Source of the DNA: Hippophae tibetana
Taxonomy: Eukaryota; Streptophyta; Magnoliopsida; Rosales; Elaeagnaceae
Direction of reading: 5' to 3'
Length of the DNA stretch: 64,000 nt
Assembly (NCBI GenBank): GCA_037013495.1
Contig: CM072801.1
Span: forward strand, 13,569,501 to 13,633,500
Numbering within the stretch: the first letter of the stretch is position 1; each line of letters starts with the position of its first letter. The translations under genes and the position numbers were made by a program. Positions 35,880-49,220 of the stretch are shown piece by piece. Below the pieces are notes generated by a model. That model was not told where the DNA came from and did no database searches. It was given only the letters and a program-made list of their open reading frames with translations.

Positions 35880-38800
35880 ATGGAATCGATGGTTGCTAAG
35901 GCCAGTAGTAGTTGTAGTAATCAAGTGTATTCTTCGATCACTGTGCAAGAAAAGGGAAGTAGGAATAAGAGGAAATTCCGAGCTGATCCACCTGTTAGTG
36001 ATCCAAATAAGACAGTGTCTTTACCTCTAAGTGAATGCTCAGGTTATGAATTTTCAGCTGAGAAATTTGATAACAATCCAGGTCATGGAGAATCCAGTGT
36101 CTGTGACCTTTTTAATGTTAATCTAGAGCATTCTGATAGTCTGAAACTTGATCTTGGACTGTTTAGTGCTGTAGGTTCATCTGAGGTTAGGCCTAGTTGG
36201 CTTAGAGAGGAAATAGAGGCAGATGAATTCCAGGATGCTGATTGGAGCGATGTTACAGAAACACAACTCGAAGAACTTATCTTGAGTAATTTGGACACCA
36301 TTTTTAAGAGTGCAATTAGGAGAATTGTGGCTTGTGGTTACACCGAAGAAGTTGCCACCAAGGTAGTCTTGAGGTCTGGTCTTTGTTATGGATGTAACGA
36401 CACCATCTCAAATATAGTGGATAATACTTTGGAATTTCTTAGAAGTGGACAAGAAATTAATCCTTCAAAGGAGCATTGTTTTGAAGACCTACAGCAGCTG
36501 GAGAAGTATGTTTTGGCTGAGTTGGTATGTGTACTTCGAGAGGTTAGGCCTTTCTTTAGTACTGGGGATGCAATGTGGTGTTTGTTGATATGTGACATGA
36601 ATGTATCTCATGCTTGTGCCATGAATGGTGACTCCTTAGGTGCTATTGTCAATGATACCTCTGCAAATGGGAGTTCCTTAATGTTGACCCAACCCCAGCT
36701 TAACAGTGAAACCAAGAATTCAGAATTGAACCAACCAAATCCCTGCAAGACAGTCCCTATACTTCCTTCTTCTCATAGTTCACAATCTGAGGCACCCAAC
36801 AATGCAGCAGTACTTAACATTGCAAAACCAAAAAATTGTCTTGGCCTCGGTGGATCACAACCAGAAAAAGGAGGCAAGAAATTCACTTCTGATTCAATAG
36901 ATAAATCTTTTAGTGTTTCTGGAACATCACAATCTCCTGCAGTAGAAGAAAAGTTTATAGGCAGCAGAAAGGTCCATTCTGTTAGTAGCAAGAGAGAAAA
37001 CATGTTTCGACAAAAGTCACTTCATTTGGAGAAAAACTACCGAACTTATGGAACCAAGGGATCAAGATCGGCAAAGCTGAGTAGTTTGGGTGGCCTAATC
37101 TTGGATAAGAAACTAAAATTGGTCTCAGATTCTGCTTCCTTGAATTTGAAGAATGCTTCCTCAAAGATCAATAAGGCTATGGGAGTTGATGTGCCTCAAG
37201 AGAGTGGGAGCCATAATCTTCCTGCCACCTCTCCTCCTGTAGCACTTAACTTGGAGACTGACAATAGTCTTTCTTCTGTACCTAAGGTTAATATGCAGTG
37301 CAGTTTATCTGCTGGTAATACTCTAACAACGTTACCCACAGGCAATGCCGCTCCTGTATTGGCAACTACTGACACTGAGCTATCTCTTTCATTGCCCACA
37401 AAGAGTAGTTCTGCTTCAGTGCCCATCAGCTCCATTGCTGATGCCCCTAGTGGTAGCCATGCAGGGATATCATATGATAAGTCTCTGGGACAGTGGATTC
37501 GTTGGGACAAAAAGGATGATATGATTTTGAAACTGGCTCCAAGAGTACGGGAACTCCAAAATCAGCTACAAGAGTGGACAGAATGGGCCAATCAGAAAGT
37601 AATGCAGGCTGCTCGTAGGTTGGGTAAGGACAAAGCAGAGCTTAAGACGCTACGGCAAGAGAAAGAAGAAGTTGAACGATTGAAGAAAGAGAAGCAAACT
37701 CTTGAGGAGAATACCATAAAGAAGCTCTCTGAGATGGAGAATGCATTGTGCAAGGCTAGTGGGCAGGTTGAACAAGCTAATTCCGCAGTTAGGAGGCTGG
37801 AGGTAGAGAATACTGCGTTGAGGCTGGAGATGGAGGCTGCTAAGCTTCACGCTGCAGAATCTGCTGCAAGCTGTAAGGAGTTAACAAAAAGGGAAAAAAA
37901 GACCCTCGTGAAATTCCAATCATGGGAAAAGCAGAAAACAGTATTTCAGGAAGAGCTCATGGCAGAAAAGCACAAGATAGTGCAGCTACTAAAGGATGTA
38001 GAGCAAACCAAGGATCTCCAGGAACAATTTGAGGTATGTTTTAAGAGTTAAGTTCGGAGCCTAAAATTGAAGAAATTAAGTAGAACTTTTAAAATTTACT
38101 TTGCACATTTCTTTGGAATTTATTTTTTTTCCTTTTCTTTTTTTGGAATAGTTTCCCGCCAGTTACTTCGGATGTAAATTGGTATATACTAGAATAGGTG
38201 GGAAGACATATGACATGTATTTGCAGTTAACACAAGATTGCGACTCGTATCTTTTTCTCCTTGGTCTCGAGACTTTTTAAATTGAATCTGAAAATTTTAT
38301 CCCCTATGGAGTTGTGAATGTGCCATCTACACATTATGATGCTGTCAGATGGACTTCTCCTTTGAGAAGGGAAATGATGCTGTAATTTTATATATTGTAC
38401 TTTTAGTAGATTAATTTTCTCAGAGGATTATCCTCAGTGAGACTCTTCTTTAGAGGTTGGTTTTCTTATAAAAAAGATTGATCTCAGAACAAGAAAAAAA
38501 TTGATTTCTCTTTGGCTTCATGCTCCCAAGTGTTTCAGTTTTACTTTTCTTTTTAAATATCTTCGGAAAAATTTAATTTGTTGGTATGACAAATTTATCC
38601 AAGATCAAGTGTTGAAGTGCATGTCATTTTTATGCAATTAATTTGACAGATGGATGTTGTGAACCTTAAATAAAAGGTAATTTCAATTGAATTGTCAAAA
38701 AAAAAAAGTATGTTGTTTCATTTGATGACTGAAATTGACTTTGTTTTTAAAAGTTGTTTTTCCTAGCTCTTCCAGGTTCATGATAGTTAGAACTGCAAGA

Positions 38801-39398
38801 TTTATTAATCAAAAACTGTACTTCTGGACTCTTACTCAGAAGGAAAATATTACAGGCTAGATGGAAGCATGAAGAGAAAGAGACGGAAGAGCTACTTATG
38901 CAGGCCAGTGCAATAAGGAAAGAAAGAGAACAAATTGTGGCTTCGGCCAAAGCAAAGGAAGATATGATTAAACTAGAAGCAGAAAACAATCTGCAGAGAT
39001 ACAAAGATGATATTCAAAAGCTTGAGAAAGAAATCTCCCAACTGAGATTGAAAACCGACTCATCAAAAATAGCTGCACTTCGGAGGGGCATTGATGGAAG
39101 TTATGGCAGCAAACTTAGGGATGGTAGAATTGGGCAGGATCAGAAGCAATCCAAGACTTCATACGCTTCCAATTTATTGACATATCTTCATGGCTATTCA
39201 GAAACAGGGGGTGTGAAACGTGAGCGGGAGTGTGTTATGTGCCTTTCAGAGGAGATATCTGTTGTTTTCATACCATGTGCTCATCAAGTGGTATGTACAA
39301 CTTGCAATGAGCTCCATGAAAAACAGGGTATGAAAGATTGTCCTTCCTGTAGGAGCCCCATACAGCAACGTATCTCTGTATTATACGCTCGCACTTAA
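35880..39398 (+). CDS. RF298: RING-type E3 ubiquitin ligase, RF298/RF4/MIP1 family
   Basis: Two coding exons, 35880-38033 and 38856-39398, joined in phase 0 give 898 aa. The N-terminus has the family's basic SRNKRKFRADPP block. Residues about 106-195 form the conserved helical region after SWLREEIEADEF (UBA-like). 200-530 is Ser-rich and probably disordered. About 540-785 is predicted coiled coil, for oligomerisation or partner binding. The C-terminal C3HC4 RING has Cys844, Cys847, Cys859, His861, Cys865, Cys868, Cys880 and Cys883, all present, so E2 binding and ubiquitin transfer are plausible. The start ATG is the first after the 5' UTR intron. The 822-base intron starts GTATGT and ends TTACAG. 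The substrate is unknown. Closest by recollection are Arabidopsis RF298 and RF4, with MIP1 a shorter relative. Confidence 0.92.
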
Positions 39399-39839
39399 AG
39401 AGAAGGGGAAAAAAGTTTCCTTGAACCCGATTGAGTGTTCTGAATAATGATTGCGGGACTCCTATGATTGAATAATGCCTTTGAATTACTCCCAGGAGTA
39501 AAACAATTAAATTTTCATGATTACAAGGTTGATGCTTCATGCGCTTCCTGCTATATAAAAATTTGTTGATTTTCTCTCTCATGAAAAATATTCCAACTTG
39601 AAATTACAAAGAACTATAAGTTTCTGGTTAACATTCTAAAAAGAATACTCTTCTTTTTTTCTTTCCTCAATATACAGTCTTGCTCCTTTCTACTGGATTT
39701 GGATGATGTGAATACTCGTGGAAACTGAAAATCTGTTTATATTATTATGTGGGGTAATATCGCTAAAATCCTTCGAGTTTTTAAGAAATATCGCAAAATT
39801 TCTTAAAGTTTCAAAAATATCACATACACTCCCTCAACA
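39399..39839. other. RING gene 3' flank with an inverted-repeat element end
   Basis: The stretch to about 39740 probably contains the 3' UTR. 39751-39835 (GGGGTAATATCGC...AAAATCCTT(C)GAGTTTTT...TTAAAGTTTCAAAAATAT) matches the ends of the short elements in PPDK introns 18 and 19, so it looks like one end of the same element family. Confidence 0.5.
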
Positions 39840-41489
39840 TAAGGGAAATTAAAATTACCAAAAATGAATAGTAATTTTTATACATAAAAATAAAAATAAT
39901 AAAAAATTAATACATAATAAGAAATCAAAAAATAATGGAAATAAAAATACAAGACATCTCAAAATATTTTTCACAAAAATAGTAATTAGAAAAGATAAAT
40001 TTAATGAAATATAAAAAGTAAGATTAAATCTCAAAGATTAAGATAGATTTAAAGATTTATGATTTTCAAGATTAAGAAAAATATTTTCAAAAAAAAGAAA
40101 TATAATTTATTATATATTAAGTAATAAATAAATAAGCATTAATATTACAGTTACAAAAAGAAAGTATAAGATATTATTAATTAACAGAGAAATTATTATG
40201 AATAAACTATTTAAAATTCTCCAAAAGAATAAAAGAAATATTAGATACATTCATTTAATAAGAATTTAAATATTAATAAAAGCATGTTTTAAAGAATTAA
40301 TAGATACATCAATAAAATTAACATTCTAAGATAATGTAATAATAAATATAAAATATCAATATTCATGAAAACTTAAGATAACAGAAATTAAAATTTTTAG
40401 ATTAGCCTAAGTTTGTCATTAACATTAATGATAAAAACTTAAACCAAGTACTAAGTTTAGCTTATAAATTTGAAAATAGGGGATTTAATAAAAGAATAAA
40501 ATCATTCATTTTCAATATACTATATGGTATAATACTCATTACAAACAATCATAATAGTTCAAAATATAAACAAAATGAATTCATAAAAATAAATAAAACT
40601 TTCTAAGAAATTGGGGAAATACTAAAACTAAATTTATGAATAGATTTTGAAATATTAAAATAATGAGACTTAAATGTTAAAGAAAAACCTCTGATATCAA
40701 GAAGAAAAAATAATGCAGTAAGAAATAGTAATATATCAAGGTTTACGTTTATAGACCCTAAAAGATAAAACTCTAATAAAGAAAGAGAGATGAAAAATCT
40801 AAAAAAGAAATTAAAGTAATTAAAACATTAATCCATGATGTAATATTAGAAAGAAAATAATATCATTGTTATCCCAACAATATTTTAAAAAAACTATAGA
40901 ATATAAAATTAGATCTTAATTGAAGCTCAATAGGCATATCAAAAAACCAAATAATAATAATGAAAACTTTAATTCTTTTAGCAGAATAATTGTATATAAT
41001 ACAAAAATACAATATCAAGTCCTTATAAGACATAAATAAAAACATAAAGAACTTCTAAAAGAAATAAGATAATATTGTTATACTATAACAAGATATATAT
41101 AAAGAATTTACAAAATTAAGAATGGATGTAAATAACATATCTAAAAACAATAAAATTATATATTATAATTTTGATTCTTTTGTAGGATTAAAGGAAGAAT
41201 CACTCAGGAGGTTGGATGCAATGAGAAAAGAAGAAGCTATAATAACAGTTTAATAAAATATAGAAAAAAAATTAGAAAACCAGTTTACGAACCCTGAAAA
41301 TAGAGACAAAAATTTAGTTAGTTTATTAACTTTAATAGATGAAGAACTAGGAAGATATTATGATGAAATTTTTTATACAAATAAAGAAGAATATAATATG
41401 ACAATGAAGTGAAACTGATTATAAGCTAGAAAATATAACCTCAAAAATCATATGAAACCAATTTATTTACCAATTCCTAAGGTATGAAA

Positions 41490-42275
41490 TATTAATGTTG
41501 GTTAAAATGTTGAGATATAATTTTTATAGAAATGTCGAAGATATTATCATTGTCGATGAAAACTTTGAAAAAATCACGAAAACTATAAAAACTTTATCAA
41601 AAATATGAAAACAAATTATAAAATTTTATAAAATATCAAAACAATCAATTACAATATTTTAAACTAATTTTATATTTAATACATATATTTTTAAATACAT
41701 AAAATATTTATATTAATAAATAAGTTTATCAATTAATTAAAATATTGTATAATAAATTATATATTCTTTTTTATTAAATATTTTACAATAAGTAATTAAA
41801 ATATTTGAAATAATTAAGTAGACTATCTAATTGTAACTATTATAATAAATATATATATCTTGATAATATGAAAATAAATTTTATTGATTATTTGTTTTTG
41901 AAAGTACTCATATATATAGTAAACATGCTACAAGTAAAAATATATATATTCTTTTCTACAAAAGTGAGAAAAAATTGAATTGAAATGATTGTACAAAAAG
42001 AAGAAGAAAAAAATCAAGAATTAATATTTTAAATATTTTGTTCGATATTTTAGTAGTAATATCTACAATATCTAGGGCATTTTAGCAACAAAGAAGAAGA
42101 AGATATTTTAAACAATAGTTAAGCAAAAATGATATTTAAGCGACATTTTAATGATATTCTCAATAATTTTGCAATAATTTGGCCAAAAGATATGAATATC
42201 ATGTTTTGATGTATAAAAAAGAGACATTGTCATAACAATGTCAATGATATTGTTTGTCGATACTTAGATACTATA
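41490..42275. mobile_element. Probable insertion inside the pararetrovirus copy
   Basis: Virus-like coding wording stops near 41490 and resumes near 42290. The 0.8 kb between is AT-rich, has no viral similarity I can see, and has partly complementary ends (GATATTATCATTGTCGATG near 41535; CAATGTCAATGATATTG near 42237). It could be a MITE-like element or simply unrecognisable viral sequence. Confidence 0.35.
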
Positions 42276-45200
42276 GTAAATAAAATATATAAAAATATTA
42301 TTAGAGAAAATAAAGGTAAACATATCATTGAATCCAGTAAAAAAGAAATTGAAAAAATCAAATGGCATTTAACAGATATGAAAATAGATTACATGTGTTA
42401 TATATATTTATTTATTTATAAATATGAAATGTATTATCATAAGTCACTACATTTTATGCAAGAAAGTTATATGAAAATATTTTTTTGAAATTACCTAGAA
42501 CATTACACAAAATCATAACAAAATGATAGAATAAAAAAAATAGGAAAACTACACTAGATACTTAAGAAGAAAGAATATGAAGTCTTAAAAATTGGATAAC
42601 CATTAAATGTCAAGAAAGACGAGAATATAAACAAATGAGAAAAAATGATAAATATGTTGTGATACAAAAGATTTTAAAATGCCAAAAAATATGAATGTAA
42701 TATAAAATCTTACAAGAAAAAATATAAAATATATAAAACATTCAAGCGATATAAATTTATAAGACAACTTTTAAAAATATAAAAGAACATATAATAAAGA
42801 ATCTTATAAGAAAAATATATAAGCCATCATAAAACAAAAATTATTGTCCATAAAAAAATATATAGCTACTGGATCTACAATGAGGAAGAACATGATGCTA
42901 ATAAATGTCCTAACAATCTTAAACATTAAAAAGAATTTTTTACATAAAGTAAAAATCTTAGAAAAAACTTTTAAGATAGAAGGACACCAATAAAAGAATC
43001 GGATATATGTGATACTTGTAGTATTTATCTATTAGAAGAAATTGAGGAGAAAATAACTGACTTAAAATATGAATACTCTTTATTAGAAGATGGATGATTT
43101 GTATAGTATTATAAATCTAAACAGTACATATATTAAGGTAGGATCAAAATTTAAAGATTATACAAGTTAACATTTACATGCATATGTAGATATAGCAACT
43201 AGTATGTGTATAGCTAACAAATATGTATTCCTAAAAGTACTTTGGAAACAAACACCAAAATATTTAATTGTAAGAATTACTAACAATGATACAATAAATC
43301 TTAATAATGTCTTAAAAGATACAAACATAATGATAGAAAAAGAGAAATTTTATATTTCTACCATATATTAATAAGAAACAAGAGTTGATTTATTAATATA
43401 AAATAACTTCCTAAATCTTTACCAACCCTTATATTTAGAAAAAATAAGTTTAACAACACTAGACGATGAAACCATTTACGTGTCCAAAATAAGAAAAGTT
43501 TTAACAGTATCAAACCCTCGGTAAGATAAATACAAAACAACAACCTTATTTAGAAAATATTTCATTAGACATAAAAAAACTCATTTCTTAATGAAATATG
43601 GGGAGATAAATCCTTAATAGGAATAAAAAAATTGTTACAAATAGTAAGTTCTAAAAACCCTTTAGATCCTAAAATCAATAGGTCTAAAATAATAGCAAGC
43701 ATAAAACTCAAATATTCTAACAAATTCATAAGAGTAAAACTAATGATTTATACCACAAAAGATAGAAATGAATTTGGAAAAAAAATTTAAAATTTTTTGT
43801 AACTAAAAGTCATAATACCTAATAATTCATTTCACTCAAGTCCAGTATTTTTAATTGAAAAAGAAGCTAAGAAAAGAAGAGAAAAAAAAGAATGGTAATA
43901 AACTTTAAAGCTTTGAATAATAAAATCATTGATAATGGATATTTTATTCCAAAGAAAGAAGAATTACTATTATTAATAAAATGAAAGAAATATTTCTCAA
44001 CTTTTAATTATAAAAATTAATTTTGATAAATAAGACTTGATAAAGAACCACAGAAATTAATAGTATTTAGTTTCCCACAATGACAATTCCAATGAACACT
44101 TGTACCATTTGGATTAAACCAATCATTAGGTATTTTCCAAAAGCATATGGATAATATATTTAAAAAACTACATAACATTTGTTGTATATACATTGATGAT
44201 TATTTTAGTATTTAGTAATGACTTGAATAAGCATTACTTAGATATCATTAATGTCTTACAAGAATGCAAGAAATAATGACTTTTCTATCAGAAAGAAAGT
44301 TTATAATATTTCAACAAAAAATTAAATATTTAGGATTAGAACACCATCTCCAACCTCATATATTAAACAGTATACAAGGATTTCCTAGTAAAATAAAAAA
44401 TAAAAATTAATTAAAAATATTTTTAGAATATTTGATTTATCTAGAAGTATACATAAAAAAATTTACAGAAATGCAAAAATTATTACAAACTAAACTTAAA
44501 AAAGATTATGTTTAGAAATAGAAATAACATGATACACAATACATGACAAGGTAAAAGCACAAGTAAAAAACTTGCTAACTTTACACCACTCAAGTTCAGA
44601 TGATAAAATGATAATAGAAACAGATTATTCACATGAATATTGGAGAGTAGTTTTAAAAGTAAAGGTAGATGACAAAGATAAATTTATTTACGGATATATG
44701 TCAAGATCTTTTCAAGTTTTAGAATTAAATTATCATAGTAATGAAAATGAATATTTAGCTGTTAAAAAGTTATAAAAAATTTGCAATATATGTTATCAAT
44801 TTAAGGTTTATTGTCATAACGGGTAATAAAAACTTTGGATATTACTTAAGGACTAATATTGTAGGTGATTATAAACAATTAAGGTCGATTAATTAGATGA
44901 TAATAATGCTTCAACCATTATAAGTTTGATGTTGAACATTTACTAGAAAATAAAAACAGTTTAGTTGATGTATTAACTAGAAAATTAGCACTTTTAACCA
45001 TTTTTTATGTACCAGGAATGGATCCTCTTGACATAGACATCAAGATCAAAGAAAAAGAAATCAAAATCCTACAGAACCAACTTGAGATATTATATCTTAA
45101 ATAAATTTAAAGGATAACATCAAAGAGTTTAATCCCTTGGCTAAGTGGAAAAAACTTAAATGTTCAAACTACAAAAATGATGAGATTATCTTAGATGAAA

Positions 45201-46420
45201 AAAAAAAGAATCAAAATTTTCAAAATAAGTGAAGAAGAAAACAATCTCTCAATTGAGTAAATGAAACAAAAAATGAAGAATTCTTAGAGACTAAGCTTTA
45301 TGTAGTTTACAATGACCAGAAGCTAACAAAGTCATAACAAGCTTTAATGGAATAATCCATAGATCATTCAACAACAGAATAGAAGCAAAATAAAAATTTT
45401 CCAATTATAGAATGTCAAAACTATTGACTCTTTTGAAGGTAACCATGAATTATTCTCAAATAGTACAACAATCAGCTACTCTTAGCATATTGAAGATACT
45501 CAGAAAGATATCTTGACCAATGCTATGTAGTGAAGCAACCATCAAATCTCTTATTTTAGAAGAAGAATGGGATCAGTATAGGAACTTCCTAAGACAACAA
45601 TGATTAAGTTTGTATAATCTAGCTAGAAAATATACTGGGAAACATCTTGGTAGTATGAAATTCTATACTTCAGATAAAGAATTCCCTGTAGGTAGAAAAT
45701 TTAATATCCGAGAAGGAGTAGATATAGTATTTGTATACAAAGAATTTCACGCTGGGTTAATAGAAAACTTGTATCCAAGAAATAATTTAAATGAGTAAAA
45801 TTACTTTCCTGAAAACTTCAAGAAATTCATTAAAAAATTTAGAAAGAAAATTAAGGCTACAAATAAGCCTATTTATTTAATATTTTCAATTCAGTTATGG
45901 ATGAAAACTAGAAAATTTCATTAAGTCTATATCATTTCATTAAGCTTGGACTTGCTAACACCAAAACGGAATTTAATCATCCTTAATCAAGATGAATTAA
46001 GCATAGAACGTGACCAAAAGCTCAGCTAGACCTATTATAAACTAAGAAAAATTAAAAAACTCTTCTAAAGTTAAAGTTAATTATTCTACCAGTAAAGTGA
46101 TTATCATCTCACAAAATAATTTGCCTATCATCAAGGAAGATGGTGAAAAGATCAATAAATATGAAGTTACTTTCAATTGCAATGAATTGAAAGTGCATGT
46201 AGAAAGCAAAAAGGTATTATGCAATTATGTCAGAGCAAGCTAGGGGCATAAATGCATTTATTGCATTAAAGACGAGGAAGAAGACATGGAGAGCTTAGCT
46301 TCACAAGAATTAATGTCAACAAATGACTCTAAATAAGGTGTTAATTAAGAGAGTTAGGTGAAATAGTAAAATCTCACCTATGTCAAAGAGAATCCTTATG
46401 TTAAAGAGAAACCTTGTGTC

Positions 46421-46428
46421 TATAAAAG
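46421..46428 (+). promoter_or_regulatory. TATA box of the pararetrovirus promoter region
   Basis: TATAAAAG follows the end of the transactivator-like region, where caulimovirids place their single pregenomic-RNA promoter. A TGACT motif at 46324-46328 and purine-rich sequence lie upstream. Activity in the plant is unknown. Confidence 0.5.
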
Positions 46429-47340
46429 AAAAATCTTATTTTAAGGTAAGATACAACTTTCACACTCTCTAAGAAAATTATTAACTTAGCTCCTATTTTT
46501 TCATCTTTTATTATCTTTTATCTAGGAATGAGTAACTAAAGCTTCTTCAAGGTTCTTAGTACTCTAGTTGTAATAAATTATTATGATAAATACAAGTTCA
46601 TTTTAAACAAAAACTACTATTTGTCACTCTAACTTTAAAAAGAATGTATAGATACTATAGATCTCCATAAGTCAAGAAGGACATGCTATAGGACTACTAA
46701 AGATCTTGATTGTTATTAATTTTCTTATCACTCATTTAATAATTTGCATAAAATATGAAAGAAAAATATAATGAAGAAAAGAAATCAAAAATTAATTTAT
46801 ATAGAAGTAAAATAAAAGAAAAAAAACAATAAACAAAAGAAAGTTTAAAAGATGTTATATATCTTAAAGCATCTTTGCTATATTTTAAGAAAACTATAAA
46901 AATTAAAAATTTATTGTCAGCACAGAAAGATAAAAAATAATTGAAAACTTACAATGATTAATTGATTATTTTTTTAAAATAAAAAATGAGAAGTAATATA
47001 ATATAATGATTTGATAAAGATTTTTTAAATCTAGAATATAGTTTAGACATAATCATACCAGATATAGAACAAAATAATAAAATAAAAGAATTAATTCATT
47101 GGTTATAGAATGAATTTAATCCACAAAATATTGAATTAAGTTTAACATATGATTAATTAGAATGAGAAGAATTTAACCATAATTTAGTATAAAAGCTATA
47201 AAAAAGAAAAAATATATTATTGAATGGAATAACTAATGTCATTAAATATTCAAAGGCTTTAGTGATATTAACTAAAAATAGAAAGTATTTAACTAAAACT
47301 AACAAAACACAAGAGATATTAATGATAATTACCCTTATTA

Positions 47341-48359
47341 TATATGTGAGCTTTTTTAATTGTTTGATAAAATGACGTTTTGCATGTGCAACAAATATTG
47401 TTGAGTACATTATGCAGAAACTGAAATATTGCATCACTGTATTTAAGTATGATTTGTGCATGTATCAAAGTTGTAGTGGTAGCCTGGTAGCTAGGGGCAT
47501 TATGTTTAGGAGAGGTGATTATGTTGTTGAAAAGCTGTTAAGAGAATTTGCATTGATTTGTGTGGAGTCAATTAATCGATTATGATTCCTTTGAGTAGTA
47601 TACCTTTTTTTATGGTTGCAAATGAGTGAGGACTCATTATCTGTAATCAAATCAAAATTTCATCCATCGACACTTCAAATTGTTGTGGGATATACCCTCT
47701 ATGTGGACACCAACCTTTTAGGGGTAAGTCCTACGTCAAGCACCATAATGCATGCAACTACTAGTCTCTTACTAGCTATCAAAACCACTAATGTTATGCA
47801 ATTATATATCATAATTTTTGGACTTCATAAGAAGTCCTATGCTCGTGCACTCTAGATGCTGCGAGGTATGCTCCACCACTCCTATTAATTATTTGAGTAT
47901 CCTCTACAATGATAGGAAGATCATGAACTCTCCTAACTCCCTTTTAGCATGCACTAATAAATGTTTCTAAGATTTATATGGTTTATTTAATTTCATGAAA
48001 AAAAATTTAATCCAAAAAATTAACTTATTATTAAGTATTATATAAAACTTATATACATAATTTATTACTTATAATTTTTAAAATGTTCCCAATAATATCA
48101 TATTAATAATTAAGTATTCAAAACAATCACATTAATTATTACATAGTATGGGATAAAATTTATTTAAAAAATTCATAATTTTTTTATTTTTAAATTTATT
48201 TTTAGACTTGATATATTATAATTAATAATAAAAAATTAAATATAAATAAATAATGATATTATCTTTGATATTATTATAAAAAGATCGTTTGATATAACTA
48301 TTATATTTATGAAATTAATAAAGTCGCGAAAATATCAATTTAGATGTAAATTTATCTAC
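47341..48359. other. Unassigned stretch
   Basis: 47400-47900 is less AT-biased than its surroundings and contains a 79-codon open frame (47616-47855) with no recognised domain. A gene fragment or an unrecognised transposon is possible. 47900-48359 is AT-rich and featureless. Confidence 0.35.
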
Positions 48360-48860
48360 AAATCCTGTATGAACAATTTGGATAAGAACATTAAAGTGTG
48401 TGCCGCGGCTCTCTAATTACGTCATGGTCAGGTAAGATTAAGCGCCAAAGAAAGCCCCAGTCAAAGTCATTTCATAACAGCCAATAAATGCATGACACGT
48501 AATAAACGTAGCAGAGGTGTGAAGCCGAAATTGTCTTTCTTAGGACAATAAAGCATAAAAATAAAGGGCAAAATAGGTTAATGTTTTAATAATTCAAAGT
48601 TCAGTTAGCGCTATAACTGTAATTTCATCCACTCATGTCACTCATCAAATCCAAGCTTTTTCCTCCTTGGATTTATTTATATATATATATAATTTAATAT
48701 AAGTTATTTTATGTGTTTTGAAATTATTAGAAAAAGCAAAATAATATCAACCGCCATTTCTTGTTCTTCTGTCGAAAAAGCTCTGGACCTCAAAACCCAG
48801 GGCAGTTTTGTATCTCTCACTGAAATTTCACTCCTCAATTTTATTCTTGTGCAAGCTTTG
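48360..48860 (+). promoter_or_regulatory. PPDK promoter and 5' untranslated exon
   Basis: A TACGTCA bZIP-type element lies at 48418-48424 and a GACACGTAA, ABRE-like, at 48494-48502. An AT-rich TATA region is at 48673-48690. The 5' UTR exon appears to end at 48860 (GCTTTG|GTATGC), with an acceptor at 49207-49208 just before the start codon. The cis-element names are from motif resemblance only. Confidence 0.5.
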
Positions 48861-49100
48861 GTATGCAAAATTAATCACTTGTTTCCTTAATTTTCTCTGT
48901 CATAAAAGAATTTCATAAATTTGTAATGAATTTAATCTTCTTCTTTTTTTTTTAAACTGTTATATCAAAAGTAAAACTGTTATAGCTAAAATCAATATTT
49001 TTGCATTATTGAATTTGTACAATCAAAATACAACATGGGCTCCTAAAAAATAATTCTGATTTCAAAGATCAGATACCTTTTCTTTGATTAACTCAAAAAC

Positions 49101-49142
<42 letters not shown>
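49101..49142 (+). repeat. (GAT)14 microsatellite
   Basis: Fourteen GAT units followed by a short AT run, inside the 5' UTR intron of PPDK. Confidence 0.95.
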
Positions 49143-49220
49143 ATATATATTTCTTTAATTCCAGTTTGAAGAGAAGTGAGTAGTTTCATAGTTTGATTTG
49201 TAAAACAGGAGAAAATAAAA

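Larger units (their letters stand above)
39840..47340 (+). pseudogene. Near genome-length endogenous pararetrovirus (Caulimoviridae)
   Basis: In viral order on the plus strand: weak movement-protein-like sequence (about 40380-40720); a small helical-protein region (41170-41480); an interruption of about 0.8 kb; coat-protein-like sequence (42300-42930) with a degenerate zinc knuckle at 42861-42911; aspartic protease (about 43130-43520, active-site Asp visible near 43187); reverse transcriptase (43820-44480, Y-I-D-D at 44189-44200); RNase H (44580-44790); end of pol near 45100; a transactivator/viroplasmin-like region (about 45180-46330); and a promoter-like intergenic region. There is no integrase and no LTR. 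Dozens of stops and frameshifts make every gene non-functional. The total of about 7.5 kb fits one caulimovirid genome. The last part (46740-47340) is AT-rich and only tentatively viral. Genus assignment (caulimo/soymovirus-like order) is inference. Confidence 0.8.
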
